This document shows positions 30,101 to 45,100 of a stretch of DNA of 64,000 bases, piece by piece. The notes beneath the pieces were generated by a model. The model saw only the letters and a list, made by a program, of their open reading frames with translations. It had not been told where the DNA came from and searched no databases. Source of the DNA: Lucinisca nassula (Eukaryota; Mollusca; Bivalvia; Lucinida; Lucinidae); the NCBI GenBank assembly GCA_963580285.1, contig OY757026.1, positions 62,621,396 through 62,685,395 on the forward strand. Direction: 5' to 3'. Each line of letters starts with the position of its first letter. Positions within the stretch are counted from its first letter, which is position 1. Position numbers and translations under genes: made by a program.

Positions 30101-33100
30101 TTTATAATTTAATGATCCAGCCACAAGACAAGGACTCATCCATCCAAAACGAGCCAAAACTTTCACACCCGCCCTACAAGCAAGTTCAAGGCAAACATCA
30201 AAACTTTCCACCATCCAAATCGCCATAACATCCACCGTCCACAAACCACCGCAACCGTTTTTCTGCAAGCGATCGGTAAATGACGTCATCCGACACAAGC
30301 AGCCCCACATAAGTTTAATGTCATTATTTTATTTTCTTTCATGAAAAAAGATGTTTGGAACCGGTAAAAATATTTTCTCGATAGCTAAACGGTTGTGAAT
30401 AGAGGTGGATAGAAAACTGCGCCCTGCTCCCGACTTAACCCCGTAAACAACTCCCGACTTATCCCCAGAAGCTCCGTGTCAATCACCAACAACATACCGA
30501 CGTGTTCACACAAATTAAAGCGTTCGACTTTTCTCACCAAGTGTCGGCTATTTGTCGTCAAAACATAACCATTCACGAGACAGTAGAATAGTCTGTTTTT
30601 ATTACGCATACATCTACCCTTAGATATAGCTAATCGTCTTAGGAACGATAAAATCCTTTTCACATTGACTGTGGATTATATATTATGATTGAAGGATAAA
30701 TGCAAATTAGAGACATAACTTGACCTTATTTCACACCTTGCCATGCAGAACATTATGTAGACTTATCGATAGCGCCGGTGGCATGTGTTTACAGTGTGAT
30801 AGTAGAATAGAGTGGTCCGTGACAAATACGGTCGGCGTTTATAACATGATTCGGTTAACTAATACTGTCCGTTTGTTGGACCGGCCAGAGTTCTGTGTTA
30901 TAATGAGGTTGATGTTGTAATTGTTTTCTAGTGCGGTATTTCCATGTGCATATTTTTAATACACGGTGTCCAAGATTTAAAATTAATTCCTCGGCTTTAT
31001 AAACATGTCTGGATGCCCAAATTATAAGCATTCTTTGCAGGACGACACATATTTCATTTCCTTTGATGTATGCTATTAATAAGAATCCTCTAAAACATCA
31101 AACGGAACAATTTTTGCACCTTTTGAAGCGGTAGTGGCATGTGCAGACTTCCCATGCTTCACGTGCTAATGCGGGCGGCACCCTTTGATAAGAAATACCG
31201 CTGTGTAAACACGCATTAATTATCGCTTTTCTTATCACTGGCTTACAGATTAGCGTATTCAAAATATGCGTGGTCGTCCTTGTCAATTATTTCACAAGGA
31301 ATTAACATCAAAGTGTTGACTGTTGAAAGCTGTAAATTTACCGGTTCAATGAAGGAATTTTCAGCGTGCTGACTGTATAACGGCATTTGGGTGTAAAGAG
31401 GATATGCATAACAAATAAGATGCATAAACGCCGTGTACCTGTAGGCTACCGCCAATCACGATTCGGCTGTGATTTTATTGCCTTTATCTCGCGACAAGCA
31501 GCCGTTGACCCCCACTGACACGGGAAATTATTGAATTATAATTAGGACAATATACAGTTTGACGCTTGACCGGGTACAAGAATGAAAACAACTTCGGGAA
31601 TTATTTGAAAAAAAACTTGTGATATAGAAAACTATCGAAACTATCGATAGTTCAAAACACTATCGGCGATAGTCATCGATGTTTCACTTTACCAACGATG
31701 CAGTACTATCGACCCAGTGCCTATCGCAATGCATCGATAGTCCGATGCATCGTTACACTCCTATATAACACAGCTGATTATAACACAGTTGTGGGTATAA
31801 CACCATTAGATGGATCCCAAAAAGGTGTAGATTATATAGAAATGACCTTAAATGGTCATTTTTCCATTTTGTTTGGATATAACAGTTGTTTAACAAACAT
31901 GGTTTCTGCTTTGAGCCACAGCAATGATGTTATAAAGATAATGCAGTGTAGCTGTAAAATTTTCACTTTTGTTTCTTGGTAACAAGGTTTTATGCCAAAT
32001 ACACACTGTTTCAATGAAGGAAATTTGCACTGAGCATCAATCCTTGTCTTTTACCCTTATCCTACTGAATAAATTAATTTTGCCCTACTGATTTCTGACT
32101 ATCCACCAATCAAATGCTTTGATTTTATGTATTCATTCAATTCAAAAACTGCATGACAAACAGTGTAGATCCTGATCAGATGGCTTCTTCAGAAGCCATC
32201 TGATCTGGATCTACACTGATTGCGAAGGTAGGGGTTGTTGTATTCAGTATAAGGGTTTATAATATTTAACACAAGGGCACCTCTGGAGATAATATTTGGA
32301 GATAATTTTTTTGTTCAACTGAATCAAATGACCCAAAATTAATAACTATATGGCTGCAGCTTCCCTGCTATTGTCCATGTGATTACCACTGACCAATGAA
32401 ATTAAACCACACACAAATTAGTGTACTGTTTAACCCTTTATTGACCAACTGATCTACTACCCAAAAGCTTTGAGAAGTTGAGTTACAAAATTTGGGCTGT
32501 CAGGTTTAATTTATTTGTTGTGTGTTTAACATTAATTTCCATACTTCAAGCAAACAGTGAAGACCTTAATCAGATGGCACATTCTGTTTGATAATGTCCC
32601 AGTTTGAATGGATGCTAGGCATATACAATACACCCACCGCAAATTTTTTTTAACTCATGCAAGCCCACGGTCTAATTGTTTTGGTCCGCAGCATTTCTGC
32701 ACATGACCCTGGACTACGTCCTGCTGCAAGCCATCACAAAGACATGGCGTACACGCCGCAGATCCACTATGTCTTATTTATTTACTTATAATGAAAAGAC
32801 AGGTAAACCGGACAATCAATTTTACACCTGTATAACGCCGCATAAACACTGTGATTACCCCACAATCCCCCCGATCAGGGTGTATCTGCGATAGTCACCA
32901 CAGATTTAATCCTTTTCATCATTGACTCATCAATGCCTCAATGCGGGGTTGCGTGGGCTCCAAATGATTTGCGGGGGTGTACTGTAGTTCTGGGTAAACT
33001 AGAGCTATCACTAAAGGTGATGAATACCCCCACAAAAACTGCCTTGATAGTACATCAGCGGCATTTTGCAATTTTTTCACTTGAAAGGGGCCATAACTAT

Positions 33101-36100
33101 GTCGAAAATTGACGAATTGTAGTGGAAATCGAACATGACCTGTATTTTATGATGTTACATCAGTGTACCAAAAATTATAAAAATCGGTGAAGCGCTTTTT
33201 GAGTTATCGTCTGGAAACCAAGTCAACAGACCGACCGACCGACAGACCGACCGACCGACAGACCGACAAGCTCACTCCTATATACCCCCCCCCCCCAAAT
33301 TTCATTTGTGGGGATATAATAAGCAGTGCAATGAAAACAAAGGATCAGCACATATCAGAAAGTGTGTTGCAATAAAGAAATGGATGAAATAGTCAAAGTC
33401 AAAGGTTATGATGCTTTGTCCATATAACACTGACCCACAGTGTTGTGAGTGCTTTTATTTAATCTTTTAATCCTTTTTGTACCAAATGGAATCTTCCTCT
33501 TAAAAAAATGCAGGAGTTCATTTAAAAATTTATGGGTGTCAGATTGTGCTTCTTCAAAATTTATTTGGAAACTGGCTGAATGTTTTGCAAACAGTGTAGG
33601 CCCTGATCAGATGCCGCGTTCTGCGGGGTCTGATCTGGGCCTGCACTGTTTGCCAACTACCCGTTTCGGGGTTTCCAGTACAAAATGGGGTAAACACTGT
33701 TGTTGGGGGTCAAAAGCAGAAACCTAGGTAGTCAAACAAATGTGTTATATCCAAACAAAAATATGTACCACAGTTACCCTATATATTCGGACGCCTCAGC
33801 ACTTTAACATACTTTTTTAAAATTTGAACAAGTACATTTCACTACCCAATACTATGTCTAAAAATAGCTGGATGATTGGCAAACAGTGTAGACCCGGATG
33901 AGACGCCGCCTCTCATCTGGGTCTACACTGTTTGCTCAGGCATGCCTGTCCAAATTCGTACAGTAAATATGGTAGATTATGGTCATTCTTCTATATAATT
34001 TATACATTTTTTTTATCCCTCTTCAAACTGTGTTATATCTAAAACCATGTTATAATGGACTGCAATAAACAGGTTGTGATATTGTATCAACAATACCTTA
34101 GACAAGAAAGCATCACTGACTTCTACAACAAACTGGTCACATGTCTGTAAGGAGGCATTTCTCTGACTTCTGCTTATGGCCTGTAAATACACAATAAAAG
34201 TTATCTTAACAATAAAATTGCTGTAAAAATGTACCATTGTACATGTCTATGCCAAATTGTTCTGTTGAGCAGAACAAAGCTACAAGAAAATGTCATGTGA
34301 GAGAGAGAGAGAGCAATCAAATGTCTACAATCTCTTAATACATTAAGCAAGAAAGCTCACAAACTGCATACTCTGAGAGCATTACTGTGTTTCTGTCTTT
34401 AGTTCTGAATGAGTGTTTTCACTTTGTTTTTGTTACTGTTTTCAAGATACCAAACAAAAAAGCCTCACTAAACTTGGCTCTTCGAAGCCAAACCTCCAAC
34501 ATCTTCAGTGGAATGATAGGGCAATGATCAGACAGATCTGCAATGTCAAGCCACAAGACACTGTCACCATCAGGTCCAGTGAGCTACTTGCGAGGCTTGG
34601 CATTGAGGACCTGGAGCTCATCCTGAAGGGGAGATGGCTCCACTGATATGGACATGTGGAGCGGTCAAACAGTGCAGTCAAGACAGCCTGCAACATACAA
34701 GTGGGTGGAAAGGGTGGGTCTGAGAGGCCCAAGATGACTTGGAAGCAGCAGACAGAAAGATCGCAGGGAGTGAAAGCTCTTGGCTATCAACCCTCATGAT
34801 AGACACACCTGGATATCTGATGTGAGATCTGCTTTGTGTGCAGCAAGCCAGCTACCTGGAAGGGGGCCCACTTAATATGTGGCTGTTGCCCCTGTACCTG
34901 CACGTTGATAAAAAATCAGGTGATGATGAGGATGATAAACCTTGCCACACATGTGCTTGCAAGTACATGTATTGGCAAAGCTGACACCAGTGTGACTACT
35001 TTTTTTAGCAGTCCTAAAACATATCATGTTGCTGGCATTCATAAATTAACTAGCTGGTAAATCCTACAATATGGAGGCAGACCATAGTTTACAAGGGAAA
35101 ACACTTGAGTCTTTATAACTGTTAAACAAGAGGGCCCAGATGGCCCTGAATTGCTCACCTGAGAATCAGTGTCTCTAGTGCATTCTTGGCCCAAGGGCTA
35201 TAATTTGAACAAACTTGGTAGTGGTCCACTAGATGAAGCTTCATACCAAATATCAAAGACCTGGGCCTTCTGGTTTAAGAAAAGAAGATTTTTAAAGGTC
35301 TTCACTATATTAAAAGCCTATGAAAAACCAGTGGGCCCTGACAGGGGGACATTTTTGGTGCCAGTGCTATAATTTGAATAATCTCAGTAGAGGTCCATTA
35401 GATAAAGCTTCATACCAAACATCAAAGACCTGGACCTTCTGGTTTCAGACAAGAAGATTTTTAAAGGTTTTTCCTATATAAATGTAGCGTCCAAGCGGTC
35501 GGCAACACTACACTGTAGTCAAGATGCTACCTTTACTGTAAGTTGGAGTAAAAATTGAAACAATACCAAGTCCGTTTATGAACCAATTTTAATGAATTTG
35601 ATGATAATTTCGAACAACAGCAACAACTAGCAGCGCTCGACTCTATACCCGGCAGAAAATCGCATAAATAAATTTCCCCTACCACAAATCTATCTGATAA
35701 TAATCAGTATCTCCCTAACCCTTAAATTATCTATTAACGAAACACACAACTGCTCTCCACAGTTCCAATACGATTTCCCAACCATGAACCAAGCCGAACG
35801 CTGCTTATATAGTCTCAACGCCAAACCTGCCGAAATCAGCACCCAACGTGATGAAATCCAACGCCCAACACGCTTGGCGGCGGTTGGGCCGCTGTGTCTC
35901 AACATGACGGGTGACGAGTCAGCAGCTAAGGCGTTTGGAAATGATGTACCCAGCGACCTGTATACAGAATGAATGAAAGAAAAAATAATGAAAGTAGATG
36001 AAGAAAATAAATTCAAATCTCAATCACCTTAAATGTCAATTCTTTCAGTTGTTGTAAATCAAATTGTCCGCCACATAAACTTTAAACAACAAGTACTGTA

Positions 36101-39100
36101 ATCGATTAATTCTAAAAATAAAATCAGCTTCTATTCATAGCCATGCACTCTTAGGTACCATTGATTATTATTAATCAATATTCTTAAATAACCTTGAAAT
36201 AAAGTCTTAGTGCAGAAGTACAGAGAGAGAGAGAGAGAGAGAGACAGGGAGAGAGAAAGAGAGAGATACTATGTGCGTGTCCACCCTGAAATCCGAGAGA
36301 GCTCGCCCATCGGGGCTTGAAGAAATAGATGGGTTGCATGATGCTTCCACACAGAGCTGATACCGACCCGCACACGAGTACTGGTAAACCACTTAGAGGA
36401 TCTAAGCCTGCCCAGGCAGAGTGGTGAGAGTCAACCCGTCCATGCTTAGAAACCCTATTGGTTTCATTGGGTGGCAGGGCTTGAGATGTCATTTCATCTC
36501 AGTGTCGGGTAAAAGTCCCACAGAATTGGAAGCAACCTCTCCAAAATGACCTTTACAGTGTTGAAGGGGACGTTAAACCTCAAATCAACAGAGAGAGAGA
36601 GAGAAGGCAAAGTACCCATCTGACCCAACAGGGAGAAAGGGAGGGTAGAAGAGGGAAAAGAAGAAGGACAATATAGCATGAAGAAGAAAAGGAGAGGCAG
36701 ATACCAGAAGAAGACAAGGCAGAGAAGAACAAGAAGAAGAGCAAGAAGAAATAGAAGAGGAGAAGACGACAAATAGAGGATGAAGAAGAAAAACGAGTTA
36801 GAAAGGAGAAAAAAGGAACCAAGAAGAAGACAAAGCATAGAAGAAGAAGCAGAAGATGATGAAGAAGATGAAGAAGTGAAGATGGAGAAGAAGAAGAAGA
36901 GGAAGACGATGAAGAGAGGGAAGAAAAATAGAGGATGAAGAAGAAAAAGAACAGCAAGAGAAAAAAAACTGAGAAGACATGGAAGAAGAAGAAGAAGAAG
37001 AAGATAAGACAGAGAAGAACAAACAAACAGAAAAAGGCCACTGGGCACAAACAAACACACTGCTAAGTTCTGTCACCGTAGAACCGTGACAAACTCGTGT
37101 TACCTCAAGAAAAAACAATGCACAGGCAGTAAAAGTGCCAGTCTGCACGGGGTGGCTTTACATAAACATATGTAAAACTCGTGAATCCTGGTCCAGGGAC
37201 ATTTTTGGCCCCAAGGCTATTATTTGAACAATCTTGGTTTTGTTTGTTTGATTTGAGGTTTAACGTCCCCATCAACACTGTATAGGTCATTTTGGAGACG
37301 TTGCTTCCAATTTTGTGGGACTTTTACCAGACATTGAGATGAAATGACATCTCAAGCCATGTCGCCCAATGAAACCAACTTAGGGTTTATAAGCAACCCT
37401 TAAGTGGTTTACCAGTACTCATGTGCGGTCGGTTTCAGCTCTGCATGGATGCATCATGCACTCCATCTATTTCTACAAGCCCCGATGAGCGGGGACCCAA
37501 AACAACCTTGGTAGGGGTCCATTAGATGAAGCTTCATACCAAATATCAAAGACCTGTATATGCCAATGTGAAACCAGTTGACCCAGGCGCGGGGTGCATT
37601 TTTGGCCTCAGGACTATATGTTGAACAATCTTGGTAGAGGTCAACTAGATGAAGCTTAATGCCAAATAATAAAGACCTGGGCCTTCTGGTTTCAGACAAG
37701 AAGTTTTTTAAAGGTTTTTCCCATATACGCCTATGTGAAACTTGTAGGCCCCAGCGTGGGGGCATTTTTGGACCCAGGACTATATTTTGAACAATCTTGG
37801 TAGAGGTTCACTAGATGAAGCTTCATGCCAAATATCAAAGACCTGGGCCTTCTCGTTTCAGACAAGAAGATTTTTAAAGGTTTTCCCTATCTACGCCTTT
37901 GTGAAACCAGTGGGCCCCGGGGCAGGGGCATTTTTGGCCCAAGGACCATATTTTGAACAATCTTGGCAGAGGTCCACTAGATGAAGCTTCATACCAAATA
38001 TCAAAGACCTGGGCCTTCTGGTTTCAGACAAGAAAGTTTTTAAAGATTTTCCCCATATAAGTCTATGTAAACCTGGTGGGCCCCGGCGCGGGGGCATTTT
38101 TGGCCCCAGGGCTACAATTTGAACAATCTTGGTAGAGGTCCACTAGATGAAGCTTCACACCAAATATCTAAGACCTGGGCCTTGCGGTTTCAGAGGAGAA
38201 GATTTTTTTTAAGTTTTCATTTAAAAAAATCTATTTTTGGCTCCTGTGACCTTGATGTGCAATGGACTGGAACCATTTGAACAACTTTGAAAGGGGACCA
38301 CCTAAGGATCATTCCTGTAAAGTTTGGTCAAAATCCGATCAGTGGTTTAGGAGGAGATGTCGTTTGAAGAAAAAGTTTATGGATGCACGGATGCATGCAC
38401 GGACGCCGGACAAAAAGTGTTCACAAAATCTCACCTTGTCACTATGTGACAGGTGAGCTAAAAATACAACTGTTGGCACTCATTAGACTTGCTTCAATCA
38501 GGAAGTTGTATTGTAAGGGCAGTTCTGTCAAGCAACACAATCTCTGTTTGAAGCATAAACAAATAGAATATTATGGTATAATATAATCTGGGCATATTTT
38601 TCAAAACAAAAACATCATTAGCTTAATGGGCTTGTTAGTGGTCAAAGTGTTAAATGTTCTAGTGAGTTCAATATTTAATAGAAATGTGGTATTTTAAAAA
38701 ACCTACTCACATTTTTTTCAGCGAAAATATTTCTATAATTTCCAAAGCAAATTTATCAAACTTCTGACAGTACTTTGACCAGTGACATTGTTAGTTTTGA
38801 ACAACTGGTCCATGAAGGGTGATAAAGGACAGCATTGTCTTACATAGGCATGATTTCACGACAGCCATGGAGACAATAATGAATATGTGTTTTGGGGTCG
38901 ATATTTTGTCAATCAACCCAAAGTCACTAAGCACAGTAGCTTTACATTGCTGATAAACATAAGACTATCACTGATTTGTAGGAAATCCAAGAAACTGTTA
39001 CCGGTATTTATATAAATAGCCATGTTATTCTTATCATTCTGTTGCCAGAATGCTGTGCAAATAGGGATAAAGATCTGGCTCATGTGCTGGGCAAACAATG

Positions 39101-42100
39101 TAGACCCCGATCAGATGATGAGGGTGTGCACTTGTTTGCTTGCAGCACAGGAACTTAAGGGTTAAACAAAACAGTCAAAGTCCCCATTTAGGACCATTTA
39201 CATAGCCTACACTCAGATACAAAGGCTGCCTGTGTTTTAATTTACATTTTTTTTTAGCTATGGACCACTATTATCAGATTATCCATAATGAACTCTGTTG
39301 TAGACTGTCCTGAAAGCTTACCCTCTCCAGAGCTAGATATAGTCCATCAACTCCCAAATTGTAGCCACTTTCTAGGATTCTGAAATTATAAATTTAGGAG
39401 AAAGTGAATTACAATAGGCATTCTACCATTCTTGTATTCTGTTGCCCGAAATCTCTAGTGGCTAATACACATTCTTGGCAATTCATATATCAAATTCATC
39501 ATATCAATACATATGTATATACAAGCAACTTTTACACTGGAAAACAGATAAATATAAAGTGGGATTTGCATGGGTATACATCATTATTCTCATTCAGCCA
39601 ATAAAAAAAAACAAGAATTCTGATGAAGGCTATGTCATTACGATAACTCACCCGTACGATATAGTACATTTTTCATATCTCCAAAATGGCTACTTTTCTG
39701 ATGAAAGTCCGTGATATTTTTCTTACAAATACTGCAAACATAGGTTGTTGGTGCTCGTTAGAACCGCCTCATTGAGGCGGTTCTAACGAGTACCATCAAC
39801 CTATGTCTTGGGGCAAAAATAAGAAAAATAATGAATACCCCCGTAAACCCCAGTTTTCTCTATATAAAGTGGGGTTTAGTGGGGTGTTCATTTCACGGAC
39901 TTGTTCATGTGATGTCAAGTCTGTGAGGGCCAAATACAACTTTAAGTTCTTAAAAATGAACTTGAACATTAGGGCTGGTGCTTGCTTTGATGTAGACTGG
40001 AAACAGTCCATTCATTTAATCATTTCACTTATAAGAATATGCTTATTAATTTTAACCCAGCTCAATAGCAATGACTTCCATCCCAAAGCACCAAATGAAT
40101 GGACCCAAAAGTTTTGGAGATCAGAAAGTATTAGAGAGGACAATAATATAAATTCATTGCTAATACAAATGAGAAGGTATTGGTTAAACTTTTGGACTGA
40201 TTCCAGTCTAGCTTTGATGCTAATGTTGATGGTTAGATGAAATGAGAAAAATTATCATATTTTTTTATCTGAAAATGCCATTGATAACATTTCATTGTAT
40301 AGGTATGACACCTGAATATATTATGGCTACCATTTTATACTCTGTTTTGTAGGGCTGTAACGATACAGTTACCTCACGATACAATACATATCGAGATATT
40401 TGTGTCACTGTATGATACCTATCGCAATACACTTTCTGGCATGAAAAAGAAACTTTAAGTAAAGAAATTCCTCAAAATCAGCTGTAAGCAATACTCAAAT
40501 ATAATATTTTGGTAGAAATTAACTGTAATATACACGAACAATGGAAATATATTTGTAATGTGTTGTCATAAATTTATGCAAAACCATCAAAAGTTTACAA
40601 CTCTATCAAATTACTCTGTTTGCTGTATCGTAATCATATCGTCAAACTGTTTCACGATACGATACGCCTATCGTCAGCAGATGTATAGCGATTAAGATAG
40701 GATTCAGTGAATCGGTGCACCTCTGCTGTTCTGCTCAATGAATTAATTCAAACACACCAATTTCTGACTTTAAACCAAACAGATTACTTGATGTAATTTA
40801 TTTCTAATAATAACAAAACTGCATGACAAACATTGCAGATCTTTATCAGATGGCTTCTGAAGAAAAAGCAAACTGATCTGGATCTACACTGTTTGCAATG
40901 AGATGGCTTCTTCAGGAGCCTCACTGTTTGCAATCAGATGAATTCTTTAAAGAAGGCTTCGTTTTAAACTATTTGCAAAGGTAGCGGTTGTCGTGTTCTG
41001 CAGGATAAGGATTGAATTAACAGAAACAGAGTTAATGAGAATAAGAATTATCAAATGAAATAATTGAAACCTTTGAATCCTTATTATCTTTTCAATTCAA
41101 GGGGAATGAACACACCTTCATGGAGGGCAACTCTTTCAAAGCTTATCAATAGGGGTCTATTATAAAAGAAAATAATTTGCCCCTTCTTTCATTGGGGTTA
41201 AATTTATAGGCAAGTATACAGAAAGTTTTTTAAATTCTTACACAGCAGGATGTGCTTCAGTAAAATCTTTAATGTTTCTTATGCAAAAATATTCATTACG
41301 ATAACACACTCGTGCGACATAGTGCATTTTTCACATCTCCCAAATTGCTAGTTTTCTGATAAAAATCCTTGATTTTTTTCTTATAAATGCTTAAAACATA
41401 GGTTAAGTGTGCTCGTCAGAACCGCCGCATTGCCGAGTACACAAAACCTATGTCTTTCAGCAGAAATAAGAAAAATAATGCATACCCCTGTAAACCCCAG
41501 TTTTCTCTATATAAAGTGGGGTTTAACCCTTTACACTCAGATACGTGTTTTTACGTGTCTGCACCCCCCCCCCCGCATTTTAGGCCCCAGGACCACCTAA
41601 AATCTGCATTTCTACCCCTGGATAGTTATGTTTACTTTAGGATTTGTTGGGCAAAAAAGTGACCTGTTTTTTCACGCGCCTCCCCACTAAAAATATTCTG
41701 GCTCAAATATGGGTCATGTCGGGTCACAAAGTAGGTCAGTAGGTCAAATCATAGGAAAACCTTGTGAATACACTAGAGGCCACAGTTTTGGTCCGATAAT
41801 TATCAAACTTGCTCTGAATGATTATCTTGACAATATCTCGGTCAAGTTCGAATATGGGTCATGTCGGGTCAAAAAGTAGGTCAGTAGGTCAAATCAGGGA
41901 AAAACCTTGTGAACACTCTAGAGGCCAAAGTTTTAGTCCGATCGTCATCAAACTTGCTCAGATTGATCATCTTGACAACATGGTTTTGGAATTTTGACCC
42001 AAACAATGATGTAATTAAGCGGCTATGGTGTAAAAGGTTAACAATTGAGCAAGCGCACGACAAAACCTACAATAAGACGTGTGCACTCAATGAGGACTCA

Positions 42101-45100
42101 GATCAGCCTGTGCATCCGTGCAGTCTAATCAGTCTTCATTGTGTGCTCTAAGGATAGCTCGGGGCCCATTGCTCCTTTATGCAGCAAGAGAAGTCTCTGG
42201 TCAGACTACATTGATGTGCCGGCTGATCTGATTCTTTGCTGGGCACACATGTAAATTGTAGGAAATGCTGTGCCCCAGCTCAATTGTTTTCTGCTCATTC
42301 TTCCACCTGTAACTGACAACTGGACTTCTAGAATCCTATACTAGTTGTGGTGAAACAAACAATCTAAATATAAACATCCTTAATCTACATAAGTTGTATT
42401 ATTGTATTGCTATTTCTGTAATTTGCTATTTCTGGAAGTTGCTATTTCTGAAAGTTGCTATTTCTAGAAGTTGCTACACATGCACTACATGTACATGGAA
42501 AGTTACATCACAATTAACACTGTCATAAGAAAGACATCAGTTTAACAAGTCTGTGAAATGAAGGCCCCTCATAATATGTTTGAGAAAGGCTTATATCCTT
42601 TGGAAGCAAAAACAGAGAACAAGAGGCCCATGGGCCACTATGCTCACCAGAGCTCAGGGGGCACTGCCGACTGGCAGCAAAGTATTTTAATTAACCATGG
42701 AAGCCCTGAGCCCAAGGATGCTACAGATAAAATTTGGACCCAATCAGCCTAGTGGCTTCAGAGGTCTGATGTCGCTTGAATGTGTTGTTGCAGGACAACA
42801 GATGACAACTGACAATTTCCCATCTGTGGCAACCAAGAGGCCTAAAAGAACATTATTAAAGAAACATTTCTATGTAAGTTTGACAAAATATCTTGAAAGG
42901 CATAACTGTCATTTTTCAATTTTCCCCATTATAAGTCAATGGAAACTCTTAACTTGCCATGGCAAACAAACCAAAGAGCCAAATTTCATAAACCAGAGCT
43001 CAGATGGGCATTGCCCAATGGCAGACATGTATTTTAACATGGTATGATTTTAATCTACCAATTACAAAGTCTCCCAATTCCCAAATGAGCACTCATGTGG
43101 ACTGTATCTGAAATATTAGGTGTTTTATATAGTAGAGCGGGTGGGGCATGAACCCAATGGAGCCCTGGTTTGTTTGTTTGATTTGAGGTTTAACGTCCCT
43201 GTCAACACTATAAAGGTCATTTTGGAAACTTTGCTTCCAATTTTGTGGGACTTTTACCCGACATTGAGATTAAATGACAACTCAAGCCCTGTCGCCCAAT
43301 GGAGCCCTGGTTAGTGCCACTAAATGTGTCTTATAAAAAAGAACAGAGACATATAATATGGTTTAGCGGTGGGATATGTATGGCTCCTGAGATGTAAGGT
43401 CTTTTAGGCAGTGGAGGGATACGGGCATGGTGGATTCCAGAAAAGCCCAAGATTGTTGCAACCTAATGCTGAACAGTTTCTGAGATATGAGGCCCTTTTA
43501 TGAAGTGGATGGGAGAGAAATGGCCCCTGCAGACCCCACAAGATGGGTTGACTGAATGTGTCTAAGAATATATGTGATTATGTGGGGGGGATTTGAATAG
43601 TTTCTGAGATATATGGCCTATTATGAAGTGGGGTCTTATCATAAGGAACAAGAATATATATGGTTAAGGGGTGGGGATCTGACCGATTTCTGAGACATAT
43701 GGCTTTTAATGAAGTAAAGGGGTGGGGCATGGCCCATGGCACCACATGGTGGGGGGAGGGACCCCATGCTGGTGTCACTGATTGCATCTTATCATAAGGA
43801 ACAAGAATATATATATGGCTTAGGGGTAGGGCTCTGAATAGTTTCTCAGATATATGGTCTTTTGTGAAGTTGAAGAATGGAGCATGGCCCGGGCGAGCCC
43901 TGGGGGAACCCTATGTTGGTGTCACTGAATGTGTCTTATCACAAGGAACAAGGATATATATGGTTTAGGGGTGGGGATCAGTAAGGTTTCTGGAATATTT
44001 GGCCTTTTATGAAGTGGAGGGGGTGGGGCATGAGCCCGGCACATCCCAGGGGACACTCAGCTTGGTGTCGCTGAGTGTGTCTTATCATAAGGAACAAGAA
44101 TATATATGGTTTAGGGGTGGAGATCTGAATGGTTTCTGAGATAAATGGCATTTTATGAAGTGGAGGGGGTGGGGCATGTCCCCGGCACATCTGGGGGGAC
44201 CCCCAGGTTTGTGTCACTTAATGCTTCTTATCATAAGGAACAAGAATATATGTGGTTTAGGGGTGGGGATTTGTAAGGTTTTGGAATATTTGGCCTTTTA
44301 TGAAGTTTTGTTTGTTTGATTTGAGGTTTAACGTCCCCGTCAACACTGTAAAGGTCATTTTGGGGACGTTGCTTCCAATTTTGTGGGACTTTTTCCCGAC
44401 ATTGAGATGAAATGACATCTCAAGCCCTGCCACCCAATGAAACCAATAGGGTTTATTAGCATGGACAGTCCGCCTCGCACCACAGTTCCTGGAAGGCTTA
44501 GATCCTCTAAGCAGTTTACCAGTACAAGTGTGCGGGCCGGATTCAGCTCTGCGTGGAAGCATCATGCAGCCCATATATTTTTTCAAGCCCCTATGGGCGG
44601 GGGCCAACCTTTTATGAAGTGGAGGGGTTGGGCATGTCCCCGGCACATCCGGGGTGTCCCCCAGACTGGTGTCACTGAATGCAACTTATCATAAGGAACA
44701 AAAATATATTTCATTTTGGGGTTTGGATCTGTTAGGTTTCTGGAATATTGGGGCTGTTGTGAAATGGAGGGGTGGGGCATGGCCCAGGCACATCCTGGGG
44801 GACCCCAAGGATGGTGTCACTGAGTGCATCTTTTCATAAGAGACAAGAATATATACGCTTTACGGGTGGGGATCTGAATGGTTTCTGAGATAAATGGCAT
44901 TTTATGAAGTGGAGGGGGTGGGGCATGTCCCCGGCACATCCGGGGGGATCCCCAGGTTAGTGTCATTTAATGCACCTTATCATAAGGAACAAGAATATAT
45001 ATGGTTTAGGGGTGGGGATCTGTAAGGTTTCTGAGATATAAGGCATGTTATGAAGTACGGGGGGCAGGGAATGGCCCCGGCACAACATACTGGACCCTCA

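Larger units (their letters stand above)
35132..38460 (+). mobile_element. Long tandem-core element with CTCACCTGAG / AGGTGAGCT ends
   Basis: Opens 'gagggcccagatggccctgaattgctcacctgag', closes 'gtgacaggtgagctaaaaa'. A core unit of about 165 bp ('cattttt.ggcccaaggctataatttgaacaatcttggtagagg', 'ccactagatgaagcttcat', 'caaatatcaaagacctgggcc', 'ggtttcagacaagaagattttt') recurs at about 35190, 35370, 37200, 37620, 37780, 37945 and 38110. Interrupted at 35486-37165 and by a SINE at 37235-37490. Helitron/pearl type by build. Confidence 0.75.

Noticed and set aside
36494..37148. Long Leu/Ser/Phe-rich open frames on the - strand
   Set aside because: They are the complement of a polypurine tract; three overlapping frames stay open at once, which is a composition effect.
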